Positions 1 through 8,432 of a stretch of DNA of 34,902 nt are shown here, in pieces. Under the pieces are notes generated by a model. That model was not told the DNA's origin, searched no databases, and saw only the letters and a list, made by a program, of their open reading frames with translations. The position numbers and the translations under genes are program-made. The DNA comes from a bacterium EF100-94H03 bin56. GTDB taxonomy: Bacteria; Pseudomonadota; Alphaproteobacteria; SP197. The DNA lies in NCBI GenBank assembly GCA_002238685.1, contig MPMV01000046.1, positions 1-34,902 of the forward strand, read 5' to 3'. Positions within the stretch are counted from its first letter, which is position 1. Every line of letters starts with the position of its first letter.

Positions 1-322
1 CCGTCGACGGCATGCAGTGATGAACCCAGGACTCGCGCCACGGCCCGGCAGCGAAGTCCCTGAAGAGCGGCGGCACCGTCTTGTCCGGGATGCCGCCTGC
101 CGACAGCGCAAGACTGGTCCGGCGCGCCTGCCCGGCGGTCATGAGTGCGGCGGAACCGAGAGACACCTTCCTCCCCTCGCCGAAGTGAACGTAACTGCGG
201 CCTCCAGTCGGATGCACCCGGACACCGAGGGACGGCGCCACGGTATCGCGAACCGTGTATTCGCGATCGCCGGACGCGAGACGCCGGACAAAGGCATCGG
301 TGAGCTTTTGCTTCCGGTTCAT
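1..322 (-). CDS. tyrosine recombinase/integrase, partial (N-terminal part, runs off left edge)
   Basis: I translated this by hand on the minus strand. An ATG at 322 opens a frame with no stop for about 107 codons to the window edge. The start reads MNRKQKLTDAFVRRL, followed by a segment with LGVRVHPTGGRSYV. That is the arm-binding N-terminal domain of P4-type integrases (DUF4102-like). A core-binding segment begins near residue 90 with FRDFAAGPWRESW. The catalytic C-terminal half lies outside the window. The start ATG overlaps the TGA stop of the upstream integrase as ATGA (319-322), so the two are probably translationally coupled. They are not a frameshifted single gene, because each has its own N-terminal domain. 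It probably acts in excision or integration of a genomic island extending to the left. Confidence 0.8.
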   Translation of the reverse strand, partial: MNRKQKLTDAFVRRLASGDREYTVRDTVAPSLGVRVHPTGGRSYVHFGEGRKVSLGSAALMTAGQARRTSLALSAGGIPDKTVPPLFRDFAAGPWRESWVHHCMPST

Positions 323-1443
323 TCCGCGGACCCTCCGAGGACGGAGCCAACAGTCTCGACGGCATCGGCGACCGCATCATGGGCGAGATGCGTGTACTTG
401 AGGGTCGTGCCGGGATCGTTGTGGCCGAGCAGCCGGCCGACGGTGAGGATGTTCTCTCCGCTCATGACGGCAATGCTGGCGAATGTATGTCGCAGGTCGT
501 GCAACCGGACTTCCTGCAGACTGATTTCGGATCGCATGTTCCTCCAGAAACGCTCAACCGTCGACATGCTGACGGACTTCCCGCTGCTGCTTGACGGGAA
601 GATCCATTGCGACTTCTGTGGTTGCTCCTCGAGGATCCGCCGCACCGGGGATGACAGCCACACCATGCGCGGACCGGTCTTGCTGTCCGCGAGGTGGAGA
701 TGGCCATCCCGGTACTCCTTCCAGCGCAATGTCACGATCTCGCTCCGCCGGCTTCCGGTCAGCAACAGGAGGCGGACGATGGCCACATACATCGGATAGT
801 CGCTCTCGTGGCGTTCCAGAGCCCTTCCCAGCCGGCGGACCTCCTCTTCCGAGAGGAATCGCTCCCGTCCCTTGCGCCTGTAGCGCCGGATGCCGCGGCA
901 GGGATTGCTTCCTTCCGCCCGGTACCCGTAGGCCTCAGCACAGGTCATGATGACGGAGAGAACCGGCGCCGAACGGTCGGCTGCAACGGGTGTCGCGTGA
1001 AGCGAGGCGAACCACTTCCTGACATCGGCGTTTGTGATGCTGGAGATCGGCCGTCCCCGGAACCAGGGCAGGATGTGGTTGGCGTAGTAGCCCCGGTTCA
1101 CCGCGAGTGTGCGGGGCTTCCAGTTCCTCCCGTAGCGCTGAAACACTTCCTCGGCGACCACCTCGAACGGAAGTTCCTCCGGCGAGACCTGCTCGTCGCT
1201 CCAGATTGCGGCAAGCATTGCCCGCGCCCGCCCGCGGGCTTCGCCTGGACTCATGTCGGCGGCATCGCCGACGATCTTCCAGATTCTCTGCCCTTCGAAC
1301 TGGGTTGCTATGAAGTAGCACTTGCGCCCGGTCGGGTAGACGCGGATACCGAAGCCCTTGAGGTCGGCATCCCGGACATCCCGGCTGGTCTTTCGTGGCC
1401 GGAGAGCCGCGATGCGTGCCTGAGTGAGTCGTGTCGTGGCCAT
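319..1443 (-). CDS. tyrosine recombinase/integrase (P4-like, arm-binding domain)
   Basis: This 374-residue protein has the full tyrosine-recombinase plan. An arm-binding N-terminal domain (residues 1-80, with GFGIRVYPTGRKCYF) is followed by a SAM-like core-binding domain (about 95-185) and a catalytic domain (about 195-360). Catalytic residues visible by eye are Arg232 in LLTGSRRSEI, Lys255 in DSKTG, His315 and Arg318 in LHDLRHT, His341 in LLGHNDP, and the nucleophile Tyr350 in KYTHL. I chose the ATG at 1443 because AAGGGGGA lies just upstream. A start 22 codons earlier is open but adds unconserved residues. It should catalyse site-specific recombination of the element that carries it. A second integrase starts inside its stop codon. 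Downstream of its promoter end lies an unrelated beta-barrel gene remnant. Confidence 0.93.
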   Translation of the reverse strand: MATTRLTQARIAALRPRKTSRDVRDADLKGFGIRVYPTGRKCYFIATQFEGQRIWKIVGDAADMSPGEARGRARAMLAAIWSDEQVSPEELPFEVVAEEVFQRYGRNWKPRTLAVNRGYYANHILPWFRGRPISSITNADVRKWFASLHATPVAADRSAPVLSVIMTCAEAYGYRAEGSNPCRGIRRYRRKGRERFLSEEEVRRLGRALERHESDYPMYVAIVRLLLLTGSRRSEIVTLRWKEYRDGHLHLADSKTGPRMVWLSSPVRRILEEQPQKSQWIFPSSSSGKSVSMSTVERFWRNMRSEISLQEVRLHDLRHTFASIAVMSGENILTVGRLLGHNDPGTTLKYTHLAHDAVADAVETVGSVLGGSAE

Positions 1444-1509
1444 GGAGTCCCCCTTGCCTTGAGTTGCAGGCACGGGAAAATCCGTTGCGGGATCTTCCCG
1501 TAGTTGCAT

Positions 1510-1560
1510 TGGAGAGAGGGCAAATAGTGTCTTTATTCGTTAGTTTAGCACCGCAGGTGC
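1510..1560. other. probable element/host junction, AT-rich, with a small inverted repeat
   Basis: Between the integrase leader and the first recognisable codons of the beta-barrel remnant, base composition drops from GC-rich to a short AT-rich stretch (1521-1548). It ends in a perfect 5-3-5 inverted repeat, GCACC-GCA-GGTGC, at 1548-1560. The position next to an integrase start and the abrupt loss of the barrel gene's 5' part make this a plausible attachment-site junction. No second copy of a core site is visible in the window, so this is inference. Confidence 0.3.
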
Positions 1561-2315
1561 GTACGCTGGTGTCGAGCGAGGAGCTGATTGCGGGCGGCAC
1601 GACGCGGTTGCGCGCCCGGGGCGATGCCGCCTTCACGGAGGCCGAGATCGATGGCTCGGGCACGATCGGGGCGGCGACGCTGGAGGCCGGCCGGCATCGG
1701 CTGGCGGTCGAGGGGAGTCACACCCGGCACCTGGCGTCGGGGGCGATGTTCACGCCTTCTATCGAGGTTGGCATGAGGAGGGACGTCGGCGACGGCGAGA
1801 CCGGCAGCGGCATCGAGGCCGGGGGCGGCGTGCGCTATGCCGACGAGGCGACGGGTGTGACCGTCGAGGGCCGGGTCCGGACGCTGCTCAGTCACAGCGG
1901 CGACTCCGAGGAATGGGGGATGAGCGGACTGATGCGGCTCGATCCGGGGCCTGAGGGCCGGGGTCTTTCGCTCAGCGTGCAGCCGTCGTGGGGCCAGACG
2001 GCCAGCGGCGTTGATCGGCTGTGGCGGAGCGGCGTCGCCCCGGGAGCGCCATGGGCCGGCCAGGAGAGTGGACGGCTGGGAGCGCGCGTGGGCTACGGGA
2101 TGGCGGTGTTCGGCGGGCACTTCACCGGGACGCCGGAGCTGGGTGTCGGGCTTTCCGAGGCCGGCCGCGACTGGCGGCTGGGATGGACGCTGCGGCTTGC
2201 GCAGACGACGTGGGTTCCGTTCCATGTCGGCTTCGAAGCGACCAGGTGGGAGCCCGCGAACGACAACGTTGCGCCCGAGAACCGGATCGGACTCACCGCT
2301 TCCATGCGCTGGTAG
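1545..2315 (+). pseudogene. C-terminal remnant of an autotransporter-like outer-membrane beta-barrel protein
   Basis: The open frame encodes about 256 residues of alternating glycine-rich, amphipathic strands. It ends in LTASMRW, a terminal aromatic residue after an alternating strand, which is the typical outer-membrane insertion signal of barrel proteins. No signal peptide, passenger region or convincing start codon precedes it. The frame continues upstream only into the integrase leader on the other strand. It therefore looks like the 3' end of a larger autotransporter or repeat-rich barrel gene whose 5' part was lost or displaced, probably by integration or rearrangement next to the tyrosine recombinases. 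An alternative is that this is a silent cassette exchanged with a full-length copy elsewhere. The family assignment is by pattern, not by a named domain. Confidence 0.6.
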
Positions 2316-2553
2316 GATGCAACCAGGGGAGGACTCCCCGGATACTGTCAATGGCAAACGCCAACCCGACGGCTCAGGCGTGAGTTCGATTCGCCGGGCC
2401 CCGTGCCGGGGTGTTGAACTCGGTGGAGATGTGGTTCACCGACCCGCCACAGTGGGCGGCTTTCACAGAAACCGTCCTTCTTGTCGCGGGGGAAGCGGCC
2501 CGGTCATGCGAACCGCTTCGTGGCGTGTCGTGATGCTCTCGCATGACAAGGGG
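2316..2553. other. intergenic region between convergent genes
   Basis: No credible gene is seen in these 238 bases. A GC hairpin GGGGA-GGAC-TCCCC follows the barrel stop by about 10 bases and could help end that transcript, but it has no T-tract. Near the right end, GTCGTGA and TCACGAC form a 7-base inverted repeat about 20 bases apart. It overlaps the end of the bacterioferritin-like gene. Confidence 0.4.
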
Positions 2554-3456
2554 TCACGACGCTTGCCGCGCCGTTGATGAAGCGGCGACCAATCGGTCGA
2601 GACGCTGTGCCACATTCTGCCTTGCGGCGCCTTCGGCCCTGAGAATGCCGTCGATAAGGGTATGGGTCAGAGGATCGGCGATGGCGTCGAGGGTAGCCAG
2701 ACCGGCCTCCAGTTCGGTGATGATGACATCATGGATATCGCGGGCTGTCCATTCGGCGGCGGCAGACCCGCTTCCCATGATGAGGCGGCCATGGCGGCGG
2801 TGGTCCGGCAGACCGCCGAGATCAAGAAGGCGTTCGAGGAGAGCCTCGGCCCGGGCCATGACCTCAAGGGCGGCGACAAGTTCGCGTTCCGCGTCCTCAT
2901 TCCTGCCGGCGCAGCCAAACACAAGACTGTGCAGGAAGATCTGGCTGACAGCGGCGACGAGGGGACGAAGCGCCCGGTTGAGTGCCTCGAGCGCCATCGG
3001 CAGGGCACCCGGCTTGGGCAACAGGTGCTTGGCTTGACGTGTGCCTTCCGGCGGCCCCTCGCACCACGCCCGGAGTCGTGCGGCGTGCGCCTCTTCGCTG
3101 GCCACGATCTCGTTCATCAGTGACCGCATGGCGCTGTCGGGCAATGCCACGGCCGCATCCCCGGCGGTTCTCGCACAGCGTTCCGCCTGGGCGGCATCGG
3201 CGGCAAGGACCGCCCCGGCATTGCGTCCGATAACAAGGTCCGACGCCGGCTTGTCATCCGGGCGGAGGCCACCGGCGGCCATGGCCTCGACCAGAGATGA
3301 CGCCTGGCGCATCTGCAGCATCCAGTGGCCATTGGACTCCATGGCTTTCGAGTGACCCCAGGCCCTCAGCATGCGGGAATGGAAGAACGACTGGTTGATG
3401 GAGTCGATCAGGACGGCAAGAACCTGCCCAGCACCGTGGGACCGGCTTGCCGTCAC
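2554..3456 (-). CDS. fused double bacterioferritin-like protein with degenerate diiron sites
   Basis: This 300-residue protein contains two ferritin-like four-helix repeats, residues about 10-132 and 155-290, each resembling bacterioferritin (normally one domain of about 158 residues). Repeat 1 has SINQSFFHSRMLRAWG and repeat 2 has LLERLLDLGGLPD, both bacterioferritin hallmarks. By eye alignment with E. coli Bfr, the heme-ligand Met52 is kept in both repeats (Met49, Met200). The ferroxidase ligands Glu18, Glu51 and His54 are replaced in both, and His130 is kept only in repeat 1 (EEAH, 121-124). Glu94 seems kept in repeat 2 (Glu248). It starts with GTG overlapping the glnS stop (GTGA), so it is coupled to glnS. 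A heme-binding or scaffold role without iron oxidation is an inference. The fold assignment is fairly firm; the function is not known. Confidence 0.7.
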   Translation of the reverse strand: MTASRSHGAGQVLAVLIDSINQSFFHSRMLRAWGHSKAMESNGHWMLQMRQASSLVEAMAAGGLRPDDKPASDLVIGRNAGAVLAADAAQAERCARTAGDAAVALPDSAMRSLMNEIVASEEAHAARLRAWCEGPPEGTRQAKHLLPKPGALPMALEALNRALRPLVAAVSQIFLHSLVFGCAGRNEDAERELVAALEVMARAEALLERLLDLGGLPDHRRHGRLIMGSGSAAAEWTARDIHDVIITELEAGLATLDAIADPLTHTLIDGILRAEGAARQNVAQRLDRLVAASSTARQAS

Positions 3457-5141
3457 GGCGTGTTGCGCCGGACGCGCGCCCAGCTGTCGCGCAGACTGAC
3501 CGTGCGATTGAACACCGGACGCTCGCTGGTGGAGTCGGCGTCGACACAGAAGTAGCCCTGTCGCTCGAACTGCACGACATCCCCCGGTGCCGCGTCGAGA
3601 ATGGCCGGTTCAACACGGCAACCATCGAGGACGACACAGGAATCCGGGTTGAGGTCGGCGACGATGTCGCCGTCACTGCCCGGTGTCGGCGACGTGAAGA
3701 GACGATCATAGAGACGGACATCGGCACTGACGGCATGGTCGGCCGAGACCCAGTGCAGGGTGCCCCTGACCTTGCGTCCGTCGGGAGAACCGCCACCCCT
3801 GGTTGCCGGATCGTGGGTACAGCGAAGTTCCACGATGTCACCATCGGCATCCTTCACCACCTCCTTGCAGGTGATGTAATAACCGTGGCGCAGCCGGACC
3901 TCCCGGCCCGGCGCAAGGCGGAAGAACTTGCGCGGAGGATCCTCCATGAAGTCGTCGCGTTCGATGTAGAGCGTGCGCGAAAAGAGCAGTGGGCGCCGCC
4001 CTGCTCCTTCATCCTCAGGGTTGTTGATCGCCTCAAGTTCGTCGGTCTGCCCCTCGGGCCACGTCTCGATGACCACTCTCAGCGGCCGCAAGACCGCCAT
4101 GCGACGCGGCGCCGTACGGTTGAGATGGGCGCGCACACAGTTGTCGAGCATGGCCGGGTCGACGAGATTGTCTGCCCTGGCAACACCAACCCTCGAAATG
4201 AACTCGCGGATCGCCTGCGGCGGAATGCCCCGGCGTCTCATGCCGCGCAGCGTCGGCATCCTGGGGTCGTCCCAGCCGTTGACATGGCTGTCGCGGACAA
4301 GGGCGATGAGCGCCCGCTTCGACAACACCGTCGAAGCGAGGTTGAGTCTGGCGAATTCATACTGGCGGGGCACCCGGGGCACCGGCAGATGGTCGATCAG
4401 CCAGTCGTAGAGCGGCCGGTGGTCCTCGAATTCGAGGGTGCACAGTGAATGGGTCACACCCTCGATGGCATCCGACTGGCCGTGCGCATAGTCATAGGTC
4501 GGATAGATGCACCATGTCCTGCCGGTGCGCGGATGGTGCGCGTGAAGAATGCGGTAGAGTACCGGATCGCGCATGTTCATGTTGCCCGAGGCCATGTCGA
4601 TCCTTGCTCGCAGCACGTGTGCGCCATCGGAAAACTCACCGGCCCGCATGCGTCGGAAGAGATCGAGATTCTCCTCGGGCGAGCGGTTCCGCCATGGACT
4701 GTCGCGACCCGCCTTGTTCCAAGTGCCGCGGGCCTCGCGCATGTCGTCGATCGACTGGGAATCGACATAGGCATCGCCGTTGAGGATGAGATGTTCAGCC
4801 CAGGCATAGAGCTGCTCGAAGTGGTCCGAAGCAAAGTAGAGGTGCTCGCCCCACTCGAAACCGAGCCAGCGGACATCCTCCTGGATGGCCTCGATGTATT
4901 CCTGCTCCTCGCGCACCGGATTGGTGTCGTCGAACCTCAGATGACAGCGTCCGGCAAACTCCCCGCCGATGCCGAAGTTGAGGCACATCGACTTGGCGTG
5001 GCCGATGTGGAGGTATCCGTTGGGTTCCGGGGGAAACCGCGTAACGACGGTACCGACACGGCCTGCGGCGACATCATCGGCAACGATCGCGCGAATGAAG
5101 TCATGAGCCCCCCCGGGTGCGGGACCTTCCTCGACACTCAT
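3453..5141 (-). CDS. glnS: glutaminyl-tRNA synthetase
   Basis: Charges tRNA-Gln with glutamine in the cytoplasm. The protein is 562 residues (E. coli 554) and has the class I signature FPPEPNGYLHIGHAKS (HIGH at 45-48) and a KMSKS-type loop read as VLSKR. GlnRS-specific features include GWDDPRMPTLRGMRRRG and the C-terminal anticodon-binding beta-barrel domains (DFMEDPPRKFFRLAPG and the following region). These separate it from GluRS. The ATG at 5141 is preferred because GCAGGAGAG precedes it; an ATG 15 codons upstream lacks this. Many alphaproteobacteria make Gln-tRNA only by the GatCAB transamidation route, so a direct GlnRS is a lineage-specific trait. Its stop overlaps the start of the bacterioferritin-like gene. 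Confidence 0.97.
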   Translation of the reverse strand: MSVEEGPAPGGAHDFIRAIVADDVAAGRVGTVVTRFPPEPNGYLHIGHAKSMCLNFGIGGEFAGRCHLRFDDTNPVREEQEYIEAIQEDVRWLGFEWGEHLYFASDHFEQLYAWAEHLILNGDAYVDSQSIDDMREARGTWNKAGRDSPWRNRSPEENLDLFRRMRAGEFSDGAHVLRARIDMASGNMNMRDPVLYRILHAHHPRTGRTWCIYPTYDYAHGQSDAIEGVTHSLCTLEFEDHRPLYDWLIDHLPVPRVPRQYEFARLNLASTVLSKRALIALVRDSHVNGWDDPRMPTLRGMRRRGIPPQAIREFISRVGVARADNLVDPAMLDNCVRAHLNRTAPRRMAVLRPLRVVIETWPEGQTDELEAINNPEDEGAGRRPLLFSRTLYIERDDFMEDPPRKFFRLAPGREVRLRHGYYITCKEVVKDADGDIVELRCTHDPATRGGGSPDGRKVRGTLHWVSADHAVSADVRLYDRLFTSPTPGSDGDIVADLNPDSCVVLDGCRVEPAILDAAPGDVVQFERQGYFCVDADSTSERPVFNRTVSLRDSWARVRRNTP

Positions 5142-5180
5142 GGCGCGACTCTCCTGCGACAATGGTCTGCTGTGTGCCAA

Positions 5181-5209
5181 AATCACCCGGACTTGCCAAC
5201 CCCGGTCAA
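5181..5209 (-). promoter_or_regulatory. possible glnS promoter
   Basis: On the minus strand TTGACC (5204-5209) is followed after 17 bases by GTGATT (5181-5186), about 40 bases before the glnS ATG. The -35 is good and the -10 is poor, so this is a weak call. Confidence 0.3.
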
Positions 5210-5249
5210 TCGACGGCGCATTCGGCCACCGTCCGCGCGGCGCACGCTG

Positions 5250-5909
5250 TCAGGGCACTGCCACCCCGGGCTCGTGGCATCCAAGGCGCGTCAGGAGGAC
5301 CCTGGCCGTGGCGAGATCGTCCGGTCTGTTGACGTTGAAGAAGGGGTCCACCGGGTCGTCGCTGAACGACGCCTCGGCCACCCGGTAGCGGCCGGTCCAG
5401 GCATCGATCTTGCGCACGCCCTCCATGATCAATGCCTGACGCAGCTCGTTTCGCAGGTGGACCGGCCACAGGCCAACGACCGGATGGCGTCGGCCCGCGG
5501 AGGCCGCACAGGCCAAGTCGGCACCTGAATCCTTCACCGCCGTGAACAGTCTTTCGACCAGGTCCACGGGCAGGAACGGCGTGTCCGTGGGCACCGTGAC
5601 GATCCAGTACAGGCCTGGCACATTGGCAAAGGTCCAGTCGAGTCCGGCCAGCACACCGGCAAGGGGCCCGGGGTGCCCCGGCAGCATGTCGGGCGCGGTT
5701 GAGAGCATGGTTGAGTCGAGGCGCGGGACATCGTCATTGACGTTGAGCGCCACCATGCGCACCTGGGGCCGCAAGCGGGCGATCACGTGATCGAGAAGGC
5801 TGCGGCCATCGAGGTCCAACATGCCCTTGTCCCGGCCCCCCATACGTCGCGCCAGCCCGCCAGCGAGCACCGTCCCGGCCACGTCGTTGCGAAGTGCCGT
5901 CACGTCCAT
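5250..5909 (-). CDS. mobA: molybdenum cofactor guanylyltransferase
   Basis: Attaches GMP from GTP to molybdopterin, giving the MGD form used by DMSO-reductase-family enzymes such as formate dehydrogenase. The 219-residue length is about that of E. coli MobA (194) plus a short tail. The nucleotide-binding motif VLAGGLARRMGGRDKG is at the N-terminus and the metal-binding motif VPTDTPFLP is in the middle. The ATG at 5909 overlaps the fdhD stop by one base (TGATG); a GTG directly before it is the alternative. Together with fdhD and the molybdopterin oxidoreductase across the divergent gap, it indicates that this block makes and matures a bis-MGD enzyme. Confidence 0.92.
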   Translation of the reverse strand: MDVTALRNDVAGTVLAGGLARRMGGRDKGMLDLDGRSLLDHVIARLRPQVRMVALNVNDDVPRLDSTMLSTAPDMLPGHPGPLAGVLAGLDWTFANVPGLYWIVTVPTDTPFLPVDLVERLFTAVKDSGADLACAASAGRRHPVVGLWPVHLRNELRQALIMEGVRKIDAWTGRYRVAEASFSDDPVDPFFNVNRPDDLATARVLLTRLGCHEPGVAVP

Positions 5910-6757
5910 CACCCCTCTCCCGATTCAGAAAGGGGCGGATCATCCCAGCACACGCGATGCGCGCCTGCGGCCACCATGAACCGTCTGCCACGCAAACGGC
6001 CGATGAGTGTCATGTCGACCTGGCGGGCGAGTTCGACGCCCCAGGCCGTGAACCCCGAGCGGGAAATCAGGACGGGAATGTTCATCCTTGCCGTCTTGAT
6101 CACCATTTCGCTGGTCAGCCGGCCGGTTGTGTAAAACAGCTTGCCGGTGGGCGGAATGTTCTCGAGGGCCATGTAACCGGCGATCTTGTCGACGGCATTG
6201 TGCCGGCCGACATCCTCCATGTAGACCAGCGGACGGCCACCTTCACAGAGCACGCAACCGTGGATGGCGCCGGCCTTGAGATAGAGGCTCGGCGTCGCCG
6301 TGATCGTCTTTGTCAGCGCATGGAGCCACGCGGTGCGAACAACCGCATTCCTGTCCAGATTGACGGACTCGATCTCGTCCATGAGATCCCCGAAGACCGT
6401 CCCCTGGGCACACCCCGATGTCAGCGTGCGCTTCCGGAGCTTTTCCTCGTAATCGGTCTTCCGGCGGGTGCGCACGACCAGAGTGGCGATCTCCTCGTCA
6501 TGGTCGATTCCGGTGACCTCGTCGATTCCCTCCAGCATTCCCTGGTTCAGCAGGTAGCCCAGGGCCAGGTAGTCCGGAAAATCCCCGATCGTCATCATGG
6601 TGACGATTTCCTGGTCATTGAGAAACAGCGTCAGGGGGGTCTCCACGGTCACGGCCCGATCGATCCGGTTGCCGTCCTGATCGATCCCGGACACCGAACG
6701 CGTCAGACGCGAATCGTCGGGATTCGGCCTGAGAAGATAGGGCGGCGCTGCCGTCAC
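5909..6757 (-). CDS. fdhD: formate dehydrogenase accessory sulfurtransferase FdhD
   Basis: FdhD passes sulfur from a cysteine desulfurase to the molybdenum cofactor of formate-dehydrogenase-type enzymes. The 282-residue protein (E. coli 277) shows the family core: ETPLTLFLN, the loop TSGCAQGTVFGD (single Cys116), and the C-terminal VGRHNAVDKIAGY and TGRLTSEMV segments. E. coli FdhD has a CxxC pair; here only the first cysteine is present, as in other members with this loop type. The GTG start overlaps the stop of the upstream GMC oxidoreductase (GTGA). The overlap chain GMC-fdhD-mobA suggests one transcript. Confidence 0.95.
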   Translation of the reverse strand: MTAAPPYLLRPNPDDSRLTRSVSGIDQDGNRIDRAVTVETPLTLFLNDQEIVTMMTIGDFPDYLALGYLLNQGMLEGIDEVTGIDHDEEIATLVVRTRRKTDYEEKLRKRTLTSGCAQGTVFGDLMDEIESVNLDRNAVVRTAWLHALTKTITATPSLYLKAGAIHGCVLCEGGRPLVYMEDVGRHNAVDKIAGYMALENIPPTGKLFYTTGRLTSEMVIKTARMNIPVLISRSGFTAWGVELARQVDMTLIGRLRGRRFMVAAGAHRVCWDDPPLSESGEG

Positions 6758-8409
6758 GGGCCGTATCCGGCGGCAGCTTCGCGACGCGGCAGGGGCGTGT
6801 GTCCTCGTATCATGTCCGCTGCCTTTTCGGCGATCATGACTGTTGGCGCATTGGTGTTTCCCGTCACGATTATCGGCATCACCGAGGCATCAACCACCCT
6901 GAGGGCATCGACACCCCGCACCTTCAGCTGTTCGTCCACAACCGCCAGCGGGTCGCCGGACGCCCCCATTCTGCAGGTTCCCGACGCATGATATCCCGAC
7001 AGGGCGTCGCGGGCGACCGCCGAGAGAATGTCGCCATCACTCAAGACATGCTCCCCGGGGTCCATCTCGGCACCGCGATAGGGAGCCAATGCCGGCTGGT
7101 GCGCGATGTCGCGCGCCCACCTGACCGCATCAATGAAGTCCCGCCGATCCTCCTCTTCGGCAAGGTAGTTCGGTTCGATGACGGGGTGATCCTCGGGATC
7201 GGCGCTCTTCAGCCGGATGTGGCCGCGCGAGAGCGGATGCATCTGGTTCACATCGAACTGGAAGCCGTCTATGGCAGTCTTCATCCCGTGACGCCGACCC
7301 TCAGCGATAACCATGGGTGTGAAAAAGACCTGGAATCGGGGAAAGTCAGGCGCTTCGGCACCGCCTCTCGAAAAGGCACCAGCCGACCAGAAAGGATGGG
7401 CTCCGGGTCCCGCCCGCCCGCCGCTGGCAAACCACGAAGCGCCGAGCATGAGAGCCATCAGTGGGCGGGCCCAGCGGGCCTGGGTCTGGCGCGGCCGCTG
7501 ACAATGGAACCGGACCGGAATGTTGAGGTGGTCCTGCAGGTTCTCCCCCACTCCCGGACTCGCCACCCTCACCTCGATTCCGTGCCGGCGCAGGTGGTCC
7601 GCCGGGCCGATGCCCGACAGCATGAGGAGTTGCGGCGAACCGATGGCGCCCTGACAGACGATCACCTCGCGGGAGGCATGAACCTCCTCCACGGCGGACC
7701 GCCGCCGATACCGCACGCCTTTGGCACGATGCCCCTCGATCACCAGGGATGTGACAAGACTTCCAGTGCGGACCTCCAGGTTGGGCCTTGATCCGGCAGG
7801 CCCGAGATAGCATCGCGAGATGCTGGAGCGCCGGCCATCGCGAACGGTCACGTCGAGCAGACCGGCACCAACCTGGCCTGCCCCGTTGAAATCCGGATTG
7901 GCAGGCAGTCCCGACTGGAGGCAGGCCTCGACGAAGGCGTGATCGATTGGCAGCGGCCGTCCTGCCGTTCCGGTCAGCAAGGGCCCTGAACCGCCGCGCC
8001 AATGATCGCCACCACCTTCCCTGCTCTCCGCCTTGCGGAAGTAGGGCAACACATCGGCCCAGGCCCAGCCTTCGAGACCGAGCTGTCTCCAGCGATCGTA
8101 GTCGGCGGCGTTGCCGCGTATGTAGATCATGCCGTTTATGGCGCTTGACCCCCCGAGTCCGCGCCCCCGGGGCCAGTGGATTCGGCGACCGGCGAGATGC
8201 GTCTGGGGTTCGGTCAGATAGCACCAGTCGAAGCGCGGGTTGCCGACGGCGAACACGTTGGCCGCCGGCATGGCGACACGAAAATCCCGGTTCGTGCCTC
8301 CGGCCTCGAGGAGAAGGACGCGGCACGACCTCTCCTCGCTCAAACGAGCGGCGAGGACAGACCCGGCCGATCCCCCACCAACGATGACAAAATCAAAGAC
8401 GTCGACCAC
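6754..8409 (-). CDS. GMC-family flavoprotein oxidoreductase (choline/alcohol dehydrogenase-like)
   Basis: An FAD-dependent alcohol dehydrogenase of about 551 residues. The dinucleotide-binding motif IVGGGSAGS is at residues 9-17. GMC signature 1 is GRGLGGSSAINGMIYIRG, signature 2 is GAIGSPQLLMLSGIG, and the C-terminal catalytic region has YHASGTCRMG and VTGNTNAPTVM. I start it at GTG 8409, directly before the FAD motif and 23 bases after the TauD-type gene. The longer open frame adds 37 residues with no family match. The substrate cannot be read from the sequence. Choline, glycols and other alcohols are all oxidised by relatives, and no betaine-aldehyde dehydrogenase or BetI lies nearby, so betA is not supported. 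Confidence 0.9.
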   Translation of the reverse strand: MVDVFDFVIVGGGSAGSVLAARLSEERSCRVLLLEAGGTNRDFRVAMPAANVFAVGNPRFDWCYLTEPQTHLAGRRIHWPRGRGLGGSSAINGMIYIRGNAADYDRWRQLGLEGWAWADVLPYFRKAESREGGGDHWRGGSGPLLTGTAGRPLPIDHAFVEACLQSGLPANPDFNGAGQVGAGLLDVTVRDGRRSSISRCYLGPAGSRPNLEVRTGSLVTSLVIEGHRAKGVRYRRRSAVEEVHASREVIVCQGAIGSPQLLMLSGIGPADHLRRHGIEVRVASPGVGENLQDHLNIPVRFHCQRPRQTQARWARPLMALMLGASWFASGGRAGPGAHPFWSAGAFSRGGAEAPDFPRFQVFFTPMVIAEGRRHGMKTAIDGFQFDVNQMHPLSRGHIRLKSADPEDHPVIEPNYLAEEEDRRDFIDAVRWARDIAHQPALAPYRGAEMDPGEHVLSDGDILSAVARDALSGYHASGTCRMGASGDPLAVVDEQLKVRGVDALRVVDASVMPIIVTGNTNAPTVMIAEKAADMIRGHTPLPRREAAAGYGP

Positions 8410-8432
8410 CGATGTCCGCCAGTTGCCACAAC

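Noticed and set aside
17..799. 260-codon plus-strand frame at the left edge
   Set aside because: It is antisense to both integrases, which show real recombinase motifs.
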